Assembly: GCA_003184365.1 (NCBI GenBank)
Contig: NKYR01000089.1
Coordinates: forward strand, 65,280 to 129,279
From: Evernia prunastri
Lineage: Eukaryota; Ascomycota; Lecanoromycetes; Lecanorales; Parmeliaceae
DNA length: 64,000 bases
Direction of reading: 5' to 3'
Both the position numbers and the translations under genes were made by a program. A model generated the notes under the pieces. It was not told the DNA's origin. It searched no databases and worked only from the letters and a program-made list of their open reading frames with translations. This document shows positions 24,401-34,257 of the stretch, one piece after another; the stretch's first letter is position 1, and every line of letters begins with the position of its first letter.

Positions 24401-25234
24401 CCAAAACCGAAAGGCATCATTCAAAATCTGCACAGAGGCAATTCTCCGGCCTCTGACGCTCCATAAAAACCTTTCGCAAGTCCCGAAGGCTACCACAAAT
24501 TTAGAGACGAAACGTTCTCTTCACCCAATCATTCGTTCATCCACTCATTCACTCATTTATTCTCTTTCCAATACAACCTGAAACACCTGATCCATATCTT
24601 CATGACTTTCTTTTCTCTGCCTAAGTTCACGTAACTCCACTCGGCCACTAAAAGACCCACAACGGCGCAAGTCACATTCACCCATTCTCTGGTTTCCTTG
24701 GCTGTCAAACGTGCTTTAAGTTTGGAAGGTGGTCGGTGCGTCGCAGTGAGTTGCTCTTTCTTCTGAGAGCATCGAATCTTACCTCCCTTCTTCCATCTTC
24801 GACACCACACACTCTCTCGGTTACTCCTGTCGTCTTTCCCTTACCAACCAAGTGCCACATCGTGACCCTTGTGAGTATCATTATATATTATATGCACGTT
24901 TTCTGCAACATCCATCTTCGGAGATATATGACTGATCACCCTGTCATAGCCGTCCCCAAGGTCATTTTGGCGTCGCCTGAGGACTCTTTCGGGCTTGCTG
25001 TCAGACTCGTATAGGGGTCAGACATATTTTCCGCTTTGGTCATCAACTGCCGGGCCATTACAAGGGAACACGAGACTCGGAAAATATTCTGCTCCGAGCA
25101 AAAGCGATTAGCGCTCGTCATCGTACCTCGGGATAGTCCTTTGTCACCGACACCATAAGGTCATTAGTCGGCTCTTCAACTGGGTCTTAGAATTCAGATC
25201 TCGTTGACCCAAAACAGGCATCTACTTGCGACCC

Positions 25235-25306
25235 GTAAGTACTATATACTTGCTCCATTGTCGCTGTCATTTTCTCGTGCTAAGTTTGTCGTAGCACATG
25301 GTGTAG
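25235..25306 (+). promoter_or_regulatory. Predicted 5' leader intron and two-codon upstream ORF of the homeobox gene
   Basis: A well-formed intron (25235-25294) has GTAAGT, a GCTAAG-like branch site and TAG, just upstream of the coding start. Immediately after it lies ATG GTG TAG (25298-25306), a minimal upstream ORF that would precede the main start. In spliced mRNA it could lower translation of the main frame or make it conditional. This is predicted from sequence only. Confidence 0.45.
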
Positions 25307-25332
25307 AAAATACAAGAGCAAAAGGTTTCTTA

Positions 25333-26593
25333 ATGTCCTGCGAGCTCTTGCTAAGGAGCTACGACCAGCTGGAGCACAGAAGCGCATCACAGGCTATGCC
25401 CTATATGCGTTCTCCACCCCGCGAGTCAAGGACTTTCCGGCGAGAACTTTCACTTTCTCCTCGACCTTCCATGCATGCTTCCCATGGACAACAACTCTCG
25501 GAGAGATTGCCCTCTATCCAGGACGTAGGTCTGGACAGACTGTCTTTCTTGATACTCAACTGATCCGAAACAGATTCTACCCAACATTCCGCGTCAAGGC
25601 GATGATCGGTCCCTGTCTGAGCTTCGGTCGCCCCTCCAACACACCCCACAAGGTCCTTCTTGTTCAGTGGATATTCCTGCTCATCTGTCGCCGCCTCACG
25701 TCTCCAACAGAATCAAACCCTCATCAGATACGCATAGCCTAAGCCAATCCGGGAGAAACTGCCCGATGGAAAATGGAAACTCAGGGCAGCCCAGCTACGA
25801 TGCGCCGTCTCCTTATCAGCTTCCTATGCACTCTGGTCCCCCTCGGGCTGGGTATTCAACTTCAGCGTCACCAGCTCCCTCTTCACCATACGTGAATCAA
25901 CCCGACAGTCGGCAATGCTACCAGAGCACAACTCCTCACTCCAGCTTTCAGAGTCGGCAGGGGGAGTCGTCAGGGCTGCCTCCACCTCCACCGCCGTATT
26001 ACAACCAATACAACACCCTCAATGGCCACTCATCATCTTACGACAGTGCCAGAAGCTACAGTCACGGCGAACCGAATCGAGCGGACATCTACTACAGCAC
26101 TCCTCGATTGGAGACCCCTCCATATCATTCTTCGAGCTCTACATACACCTCGGCATCTCGCGGCTACCAGGTATCCCCAAGTTATAGTGGACATTATCCT
26201 AGACCGAATGGACATCAGTACCAGAATTCCTACCAATGGCCTATGCAGTTTGAGTCAGAAGACATGACTTCTCAGGTGCCAAGGAAGCGACGAGGCAACC
26301 TGCCCAGGGACGTTACAGATATGCTCAAACAATGGTTCGAGGAGCACCTAGCTCATCCCTACCCGACTGAGGAAGAGAAGCAGATGCTTTGCCGGCGCAC
26401 CGGCCTAGCAATGACTCAGGTCAGTCTGACAGCGACGACGTGGCGCGAACGAGCTGACAATAGTGTACATGAACAGATAAGCAACTGGTTCATCAACTCG
26501 AGGCGCCGCCGTGTTCCCGAACTCGAGCAGCAAGCCAACACCGAGAAGCAGCTCCGCGAGAGATCTGGCAATACGAGCAGCAGTTCGGATTGA
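25333..26593 (+). CDS. TALE-class homeodomain transcription factor
   Basis: Three exons (25333-25524, 25574-26419, 26477-26593) give 384 residues. The N-terminal 300 residues are Ser/Pro/Tyr/Gln-rich and probably disordered activation or interaction sequence. Residues about 301-365 form a TALE homeodomain: RKRRGNLPRDVTDMLKQWF, then EHLAHPYPTEEEKQML (the PYP of the three-residue loop extension), TGLAMTQ and ISNWFINSRRRR. Yeast Cup9/Tos8 have the same layout (LPKETVxxLNxWLxxHxxNPYP). The second intron (26420-26476, GTCAGT...GAACAG, 57 nt) is a multiple of three with no stop and sits just before NWFIN. If retained it would add 19 residues in recognition helix 3. The first intron (25525-25573) is canonical. 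The next in-frame ATG at 25396 is an alternative start. It acts in the nucleus and its targets are unknown. Confidence 0.9.
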
Positions 26594-27423
26594 TGTCTCG
26601 ATCGTTGATGCCTGCTTTATAGGTCTTGGAATCATTTGACACCCAGACAGCGCGATTGGGAAAAGCAGTCTGGGAACATGACTACGGTATCTGGTGATCG
26701 ATTTCTTATCCTGATGTTTTCACTGTGGCATAGCGTGCGGGGAGATTTTTTTTTTTTGCACGAGAATACACTGGCGGCATACGTTTGGCATGGGACAAGA
26801 TCTGGGACCGCGAGGCAATGGGATATCCACGGAGTTGTATACACAAAGGAGGACGGCTCTTGCAATGCTCAATGACATGTATATCACTATTTGTATGATT
26901 CCGAGGAATATGATGTTCACATACGACTGAAAGAGTAAGGCGATCCCTGGGCGAGATGGTCCCTGCGCATGAATCGGCTACTTTTTAGCGATGGAAGCGA
27001 GCGCACACACGGCTTGCATATGTAGCTACTGTCAAGCTTGTAGAGACTAGGGGCAACGCAGATGTTCGGTTGGATCTTTTTTCCCTGCAGCCGATCAATT
27101 CAGTTCCCAGCGTATGTATCTTTTCCCTTTTCCCCCCCCTGGACCGAGGGGACCCCTGATCACCATTGCTTGCTGACTCGTGCCGAATCGAATACCCGTG
27201 GCCGCCCCCACCAACCCACACGAAATTAATATTGGAAATCATTGGAAATGATTTGAGTGAATTATTAAAATAGTACATGGGTACATAGGTAGATGGGTTA
27301 CATGGCTATGTATGTATGTAGTGGACTAGTATGTAGATCGAATTGTCTGCTTAGGACTTCGACAAGTCTGGAGTTTTCTCAAGTGGAAATTGGAGATGTT
27401 AGATTAGATTAGATTACGTTACG

Positions 27424-28010
27424 TTGACAAGAGGGGGAAAGAGAGACAGAGGAACAAAGAGAGAGGGGAGGAGAGAGAAAAGGGGGAGAGAGGGAAAGGG
27501 AGGATCAACCGGAGGTGCCACCGTTATTGGAATACTTTTCCCTACATACGTATTCTTTTCTTTTTCTTTCCGTTCCTTTCCTTTCCTTTCCTTCACTCTT
27601 TCTTTCTTTCTTTGACCCCCCTTCGATACTGCCTCCCTTCTCTGTTTACTTCTGGATTTCGCCTTTTTGCCCTGCGGATAGAACAGTATCGCCTTTTTGC
27701 CTTTTGCCCTTCCAGTAGAGTAGAGTAGAGTATCGACTTTGTTCGCTCTTTTCGCCTTTACATATGCTGCTCCCAACTTTCCTCCATCGTGCTTTTCGTT
27801 CCATTCATTCTTTCCTTCTCTTCTCTCTCTCTCTCCTTTTTTTTGGACCTCTGCCACTCCACAAAGAACTCCCACTTTCCTTCGTCGTGCTCGACCTCTT
27901 TCTTTCTTTCTCGCCTCTTCTCTTTCTCCCATTTCTCCCCCCCATCTCTTCCATCTTCCTCCCTCCCTCATCTCTCCCCCTCTCTCTCTTACCACCCCAA
28001 TACCTGATCT
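27424..28010. repeat. Long purine-rich then pyrimidine-rich tract
   Basis: About 80 nt of mostly G/A on the plus strand is followed by roughly 450 nt of mostly C/T with many CTTT, CCTTT and CTCT units. The two parts are loosely complementary, so secondary structure or triplex formation is conceivable. It produces stop-free frames on both strands that are not genes. Confidence 0.7.
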
Positions 28011-28096
28011 TGCTCCCTGCCCTTGAGCCCAGCCTCCCCCCACCTCGCCGCCTCCCCAGTATCCATAATTACGCCTATGCTTACGCCTTATACGCT

Positions 28097-28136
28097 ACGC
28101 CTTACGCCTTACGCCTTACGCCTTACGCCTTACGCC
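28097..28136. repeat. Heptamer tandem repeat (ACGCCTT)
   Basis: The seven-base unit ACGCCTT is repeated between five and six times head to tail. It lies in non-coding sequence downstream of the pyrimidine tract. The unit does not match the usual fungal telomere repeat TTAGGG. Confidence 0.9.
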
Positions 28137-29062
28137 GACCGTCTACGGCCTCCTCCACAGTCCCCACACCGTGACACAAAGTACGGATACGCCGCCGCCG
28201 CTCGCCGCCTCAAAAGGCCCAAATGGCGATTCTGTGGTGAATACAGCGCGTTCTACATTAAAGTGTTCATGGGCGGGTTCAAATGTTTGAATGTGCGGTG
28301 GACTGGTGGGTGGCTTGTAGGGTGGTTTGTGGGTTGGTTTGTAGGTAGCCTGTGCGTAGTAAGTAAAGCGTCTCAAATACCGGGTTTTCGTGAGGGAGGA
28401 GTGGAGGGAGACGCAACAGAAGAGGGAGGGGGGTCCTCAAGCCGGCAGAGTAAGTGAATGATCTGCCGTTTACTTTTCAGGCATTGATATCTGATGGTTG
28501 ATGGTTGATGTTCGACATTCGATATTCGTCCTACATGGTATCTTGTCCATTCATTTTGCGTAAATCTACCTGCTTTCACCTAAGGTGCTCACGGTACTGC
28601 CTGAATCGATCGCGTGTTGTAGATATGAAGGTGGCGGACGTATTACCGCTTGAGTGTTTATCCTGGTTACCTACTCGTCGTACAGACTTGCAGTGATTAC
28701 AGGTGAGGTACTTATACGTTAGTTACATGCGGATCTGATATTGGACGATGATTGGGTGTTTGCTTGGAAGTTGGAAAAGGAGGGATACAATACGGGGCGA
28801 GCGGGCAGACTACTGGCTGTCAATGTCATTGTCGAGGTGGAGAGCCTTATCGTTGCCTGGGCTTTTGCGATATCATTAATTTGATGGATTATGGAGTGGT
28901 CGGAGGGAATCACGACTTCGCGATGGAATCGAATGAACGAATCGAAGGAAAAAGGGTTTGCTTGTGGTATTGTACATTACTGACGCTTTTCCAATGAATG
29001 CTTCGCTATGCCGCTCAAAAATGTAATTTACAGATGGGCGTTCAAGCCGATGAGGGCATGGC

Positions 29063-31906
29063 TCATAATGCAGAAGATAGAGCTAGGCGGTTGAGTCGGG
29101 ATTGAGCCGCGTCGACGAGAGCGGATCTGGGAGTCGTGCGTCAGTGAAAAGGACCAGCACAGAGCAGCAACTGGAAAAGGTTAACATACTCTCGTTCCAG
29201 CAGCTTCATCACCTTCACGACCCCCTCTTTGCGTAGATCAGACGGTATCACATGCACGCCGTCACCATTGGTCTGTTCGCTGCTTCCTTGCTCAGCAGCT
29301 TCTTTGGCCCTTGCTACAAGGTCAGCTGTCAGGTCCTTGGCCTCCTGATACCTCTGCAGTGTTTCTGGCTCTGGCTCTGTCTCTTGGGCTTCTTCATCTT
29401 TGTCTGGCTCTTGGCTATGCTCCACGGATTCTACTCCTACTGATTCCGCCGTCCTCCTGACCTCAGCAAACCAGAGCTTCTCTTTGTCGCTCACTTGCTC
29501 TCCAGTCTTGCTGAAATTTTCTCGAAGCTTTTCGTGGCGAGACACCAGCTCTTGGTGCCTGCCGCGTACCTTCTTCAGCCGCTCATCTAAAGTGGCCTGA
29601 CCTTTGCCTGTGGTGTTGCCCACATACTGATCAGCGTCCTCGCCAACGAGAACCTCAGTTCGGTGTGCGACTTCATTGGCCCGGCAGATCTGGTCCCTCA
29701 GCTCCTCCTGTAGTCTCTCGCATCTTCGGAACAGATCTGCAGCCGCGACGCCTAGCAGATGGGTTTCTCTGCTGATGACTCGGTGTGCTGAAGTCATCAA
29801 GTCTAGAGTATTAGTCGACATGCGGACTGGCTCTGTCATTAGCTTTCGGTGGCGGTGTGGGACATTTTTGTTAAAGAAGTCTGGTAAAGAAGAACCTCTG
29901 GAGAATATCTGCGGTGCTTGGTAGATTTCTCTTGCTGGACCTCGAAGCGATAACGTGTCCATATCTGGCGAACTCTCGAAGCCATCTTCTTCCTCTTCGA
30001 CCTCAAATGCCACCGCTGGTTCAGACTGAGGCTTTTCCAAGATAGCTGCTTTTGGTTCCCCATTGACAGGTGTCAGGAGGAAGTATCCCAGATCGGGATC
30101 TTCAAGCACTAAGCAAGCAGCGACAGACGAATCGGATGCCAAGTCTTCTTCATGGCTGAATGTCAGCATTCTTTCCCTCAGTGCCCCAGCTCCATTCTTG
30201 AGTATATCCACGCGGAAAGGCGCTCCGAGGCTTTCGTTGCTTTGCAGCTCTTGTTCAAGACTCTGCACCCATGGATCGAGCGAGAAGAAGAAAACTCCTT
30301 TGCTGTGTGTTATAAAGAATGCATACCGTGATTGCACGTCCTCGGTGAATGTAGGCCACTCCAAGTCAAGTGAGTCAATAGGATTTAACGTTTCTAGTCC
30401 CTCAAGAACGATCAGATAGGGGTCTTTAAGAGAGCCAGGCAAACGCGTCGATTTCTTGCGAGGTAACCATTGTCCTTCCACTCCTTCCAGATCTAGACAG
30501 ACATAGACTCGACCGCCTCTGGTCAGAAGGCAGACCATGGCAGCTGAAACGCCCTGCTCGTCCATCCAATCCGGTTCAGAGTCGGAGTCATCACCGCTTG
30601 TGAGTGCTCTGGCGTCGATTTTCCCCGGAATGACGTGGATATCAGATAGCTCCAGATCTTCGTCCGTATCTTCAGAAAACATTTGGAAAGGCCCTTGCAG
30701 CCTTGGAACAGCACCAGGGCTAGTTGGGCGGCTATAAACTTCGATGTCGGGTGAATGTTCGTCTTTTCCCTCTACAATTAACGGGTCTTGGCTGTCTATC
30801 ATGCGTATCCATTCATACTGGTCATGATAGTGCCGGGTTTCCTCCAGACTAGATTGGCTTTCGCCCCGGGTCAAGGCAATATTCCCCACGGCGGCCGTTG
30901 AGATTGACGGCATCAGGGTGGACGGTGGTTGCCATTTCGACGGGAGAAGAGGACACAACGCGTAAACGTCGCCTCCTTTCATAGCGAACCACAAAGTAGT
31001 AGCTGACCATGCGGACTCATCACTCGAACCACTGCCTCCAAAACAAGCAGAAGCGACTTCCAAACCTACAGAATCCAAAGAAAAAGCCCTGTTCCTTGTT
31101 CTACCCGGGGCAAAATCTTGCTCTTCCGAAGACCCCATCACAAGCTTCTTAAGATCTATGCCCAGTGTAGGGCTATCCGTCGACCAACGATTGTCTCGAT
31201 TGAATTCCCAAAGCCGTACAACAGCATCGACGGTAATGGTGACGAGACAGTTTCCTGCTACCCCGCAAGGATGCCATAGTATACTGGCGACTTGAGATTG
31301 AGATAGCACATGCGTTGTAGGACCAATGGCGAAAGCCTTCAATTTGATTGCTCCATTGGGTAATTGACCAAGATGGGAAGAATCTGGTAGTAGTGCAATG
31401 TGTACAGTGTGTGCTGTAGCTACGGCGAGGAGATCTCCGTTTGGAGAAACAGATAGCTGCCGTATTGGTTCGCCGAGTGAAATTGTGAGAATCTGTATGG
31501 ACGGCTATTTAGCTAAGATCCCTTGGCTCTCCAAACGATTTATGCATACCCTGAAGCTGCCGTCTTCGGGGCCGTCTTTCTCAACCTGTTTTTCAGTCCT
31601 TGGTCCTGTAGATTTAGGCGCTTTTGTAGGTGTGGCTTTCTGCTCTTCAAAGTTCCCCCTGAGCATGCTCAGGTCTGCCCATCGAATGTGGTTTCCAACG
31701 ACGGTAAATATCTCCGCTCCACGCCGGGCGATGGTCTTGATCGGTCCCACATAGTCGCCATTGCTACCGCCGCCATTCTCTAATTGTATTGAGTCTCTGT
31801 GTCTTGCTTGCGCCTGAGTCTGCGTAGGCTGTGCTTTGTCGAAGAGTTGGAACCCTGGGTTGTTTCTACACATCCATTCGGGCGTGTATGCAAGGACCTT
31901 CGGCAT
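29063..31906 (-). CDS. NUP82: Nucleoporin Nup82 (NUP88 orthologue)
   Basis: Three exons (31906-31550, 31492-29190, 29126-29063) give 907 residues. The N-terminal part reads as a beta-propeller: GAEIFTVVGNHIRWADL, EPIRQLSVSPNGDLLAVATA, VASILWHPCGVAGNCLVTI, VVRLWEFNRDNRWS. The C-terminal quarter is a coiled coil (RRCERLQEELRDQICRANEV onward). This is the layout of Nup82, the cytoplasmic-face nucleoporin that with Nup159 and Nsp1 forms the mRNA export platform. The introns (31493-31549 and 29127-29189) have GTATGC...ACAG and GTATGT...CCCAG ends, the second with a CACTGAC branch. The last exon encodes only the end of the final helix (SALVDAAQSRLNRLALSSAL). The start at 31906 is the only sensible ATG. 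It is divergent from CBP20 with a 254-nt gap. Confidence 0.9.
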
Positions 31907-32160
31907 GGCAGACTGACGAGCAACGAAGAACGCGGGAAATGGCTATAGGTAGATATTTTAGTAGAAGATAGCAAATTTGTAGCTCATCAACAACTTATCG
32001 GTACCTTATTTTATTTGTTCCTTGTTCCCCAGGAAAAGGCGCGCAGTGAGAAGCGCGGCGCGCTTTTCACTAGCGCTGCAGCTCTAGTTCCAAGTCCAAA
32101 GCAGTTCTCCGCGAAATCTTTACCATCTGCCCGGCCTGTTCGAAGGTGATGCCAGCAGCG
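31907..32160. promoter_or_regulatory. Divergent promoter between NUP82 and CBP20
   Basis: Only 254 nt separate the two start codons, so the promoters must overlap. A GC-rich palindromic block (GCGCGGCGCGC-like) lies near 32050-32065. Both genes serve mRNA export and processing. Confidence 0.45.
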
Positions 32161-32927
32161 ATGCAGACTACTGTCGATAGGCTTGACAAACCCAGCGCTT
32201 ATTACCTGGGAAGGGTGGGAACATCTTCACCTCCACAATGTCGTCCTTTATGCTAATCTCATATTCTCTGCTAGAACAAGAAGCGTAAGTATGGTCGTGA
32301 CCAGGACGATGATGACGTAGGCCGAGAAAGGACACCAGAGGAGCCTGAGGACCCATTGAAGGATGCTGCGACGCTCTACGTGGGCAATCTGTATGGACAA
32401 GACTTTGTCCCTTTTGCAGCGAGAACCTAGCTTGACTTACGCGATGCAGGTCATTTTACACTACTGAGGAGCAGATACATGAATTGTTTGCCAAGTAAGA
32501 CCTTGTAGAATTACTATCAAAAGGACTATGCTGACATGCGGCAGATGTGGAGAAATCAAGCGACTTGTCATGGGCCTTGACCGATTCCATAAGACGCCTT
32601 GTGGCTTTTGCTTCGTGGAATACTACAACCATCAAGATGCACTGGACTGCATGAAATACATAGGAGGAACTAAATTGGATGAGCGGATAATACGGACAGA
32701 CTTAGATCCAGGCTTTCAAGAGGGAAGGCAGTACGGGTGTGTCCATCTGCTGAATGTTTGAGTGATGGGGCTCTCTTCACTGACATCCTCACTCTAGGCG
32801 AGGCAAGTCCGGCGGTCAAGTCAGAGACGAGTACCGCGACGAGTATGATCCAGGACGAGGAGGCTACGGTCGTGCAATTGCCGACGAGCGTCAGAAGGAG
32901 GAAGATTCGTACGGCAAAGGAAGGTAG
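32161..32927 (+). CDS. CBC2: Nuclear cap-binding complex subunit 2 (CBP20)
   Basis: Five exons (32161-32214, 32275-32390, 32450-32494, 32545-32736, 32798-32927) give 178 residues. The RRM has ATLYVGNLSFYTTEEQIHEL with RNP2 (LYVGNL) and RNP1 (GFCFVEYY), and the CBP20-specific segments CGEIKRLVMGLDR, KTPCGFCFVEY and GTKLDERIIRTDLDPGF, which contact the m7G cap (family knowledge). The tail YGRGKSGGQVRDEYRDEYDP and Gly/Arg/Tyr residues are also typical. CBP20 pairs with CBP80 to bind capped RNA polymerase II transcripts in the nucleus, promoting splicing and export. All four introns are 50-61 nt with GT/AG ends, and each join restores a conserved residue. It is convergent with the PLP-synthase glutaminase gene. 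Confidence 0.95.
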
Positions 32928-33134
32928 TGTAGGTTCCAGGGATACGGCGGGCGTCTCGAACAGACGTACTCCAATTGTGACACCACATGTAACATGTATC
33001 CCAATGTCAGGGATATCGTCCGTTTCTGCAATAGCTTAGGATTCTCTCTGGCTATGTAGGCTAGGAGGATACTAGATATCACCAGGAAATGGGATTCCAT
33101 GGATCGTTGGAGCCATTGAAGAAGATTTACTCTT

Positions 33135-34020
33135 TTACCGGTGTTGAGTCACGTCCCTAACCTGCTGCAGCCACCATACATGGATTCTTGCATCTTCCGT
33201 TAGCTCTGGATGAAAGCTCGTTCCGAAGACATTGCCCTGTTTCACAGCAACGATGTCTCCAGCTTCGTCCTCCAAATCCAGAGCAGCGACATTCTCTCTG
33301 AGCGTTCGACTTCGACCCGGTAGAGTCGCCATGATCTCAACAGGCCGAAGGACTTGCTCCCCCATCTCACCTTCAGGACGCCGGGATGGTGCAATGACCG
33401 TCTCGTCGACTTCCCTTTCGTTCGTCTGCTCTCCAAGTATTACCGGCAATATTTTCTCGACCACTGGCGCTCTAATGAAGATACCATTGAATGCTTTCAC
33501 GTCTTCTGTTCCATCTCTTGTCGCAAGGAATGGCAGGACTAGCTCAGCTTCGAAGCTCTCAGTTTGTCTCCCAAAGTAATTCCGATTCACTCTTACGTCC
33601 AAGCCGCCAATTAGCTCCTGGCCCCCCTTTTTCGTGCGATTGGCAGACTCAGCTAGCAGGATCAGTCCGGCACAGGTGCCCCAGGTTTGCCTTCGACGAA
33701 CTCTATGATGCAGCGGAAGTCAGCGGTCTTCACGGCCAAACCAACCTCTTAGATGGATATGGAGAGACCTACTTGACAAAGTCCCGCAATGGCTCGAGAA
33801 GATTCGAGCGAGCTGCCACTAGCGACACGGTCGTACTTTCTCCCCCAGGAATGATGAGAGCATCACATTTCTCGAGGGCTTGAGAGGTGCGAACCTCCAC
33901 AAATTCCCAGTTTCCGTCCTGGCCAATGGGTACTTCCGGGGCGGCTCTTTCTAGAAGCTTGAGGTGCTCGTAGAAGGCGCCTTGCAGAGCGAGTACACCC
34001 ACCACAATATTTTTCGTCAT
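33135..34020 (-). CDS. Pyridoxal 5'-phosphate synthase glutaminase subunit (PDX2/SNO)
   Basis: Two exons (34020-33773, 33702-33135) give 271 residues. This class I glutamine amidotransferase supplies ammonia to the PDX1/SNZ synthase for de novo vitamin B6 synthesis. Visible motifs are VGVLALQGAFYEHL at the N-terminus, LIIPGGESTT (oxyanion strand), TWGTCAGLILLAE with nucleophile Cys92, TKKGGQELIGGLDVRVNRNYFGRQ in family order, and FGTSFHPEL with His247 and Glu249 completing the triad. The family is usually near 190-220 residues. The extra length is mostly one insertion of about 50 residues between VVEKIL and AVKQGNVFG. The intron 33703-33772 keeps frame and joins FVK to VRRQTWGTCAG. ATG 34020 is chosen because it precedes the conserved start, and an upstream in-frame TTG is not needed. 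It is divergent from the thiolase gene. Confidence 0.93.
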
Positions 34021-34257
34021 TTGATGCTTGTGAGTCAACGAGTCAAGCGCCGTCTAAAGCCTAAAGATGCTCCCAATTTCATCATCTTGCGCCGGAGATA
34101 AAGACGGGCCGCTAGTGCACTCTATGACAACCGCGGGCAAATCCCGTTGACATTGGTTTCTCCATCTTTTGTCATTGCACCCGAAGGGGCTGTATCTGAT
34201 CATGTATACGCCCATGGTATTTCCAGTGAACACTTTTCACGTCGGCCTCCCACCGTA
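34021..34257. promoter_or_regulatory. Divergent promoter, glutaminase/thiolase
   Basis: There are 237 nt between the start codons of the PLP-synthase glutaminase gene (minus) and the thiolase gene (plus). No named element was recognised, and the pairing does not suggest a shared pathway. Confidence 0.35.

Larger units (their letters stand above)
18203..25332. other. 7-kb gene-poor region upstream of the homeobox gene
   Basis: No gene can be supported here. The stretch contains C-runs (18551-18558, 18660-18668), pyrimidine and purine tracts, an AAT microsatellite (21371-21394), TTAA/AATC repeats (21416-21450), an ATC run near 23215 and many short AT-rich blocks. Overlapping open frames near 19500-20270 on the minus strand have stretches that look protein-like (for example DAGLLYVVVIDDTHIVAARA), but no family, start or splice pattern could be settled. 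Long upstream regions of this kind are usual for fungal developmental regulators, so much of it may be control region and spliced leader of the homeobox gene. Confidence 0.5.
26594..29062. other. Gene-poor region with purine and pyrimidine tracts
   Basis: About 2.5 kb between the 3' end of the homeobox gene and the 3' end of NUP82. The plus strand is GA-rich at about 27430-27510 and strongly CT-rich at about 27540-28010, followed by a heptamer repeat (28097-28136). Long open frames across the tracts are compositional artefacts. No gene is supported. Confidence 0.6.

Noticed and set aside
27414..28043. Minus-strand open frame of about 209 codons rich in Arg, Lys, Glu and Gly
   Set aside because: It is a by-product of the purine/pyrimidine tracts. 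The other strand is equally open, and no motif or start context supports a gene.
28097..28136. Telomere-like or CRISPR-like array
   Set aside because: The unit is a simple 7-bp tandem repeat without spacers and does not match the TTAGGG telomere repeat. The host is a eukaryote.
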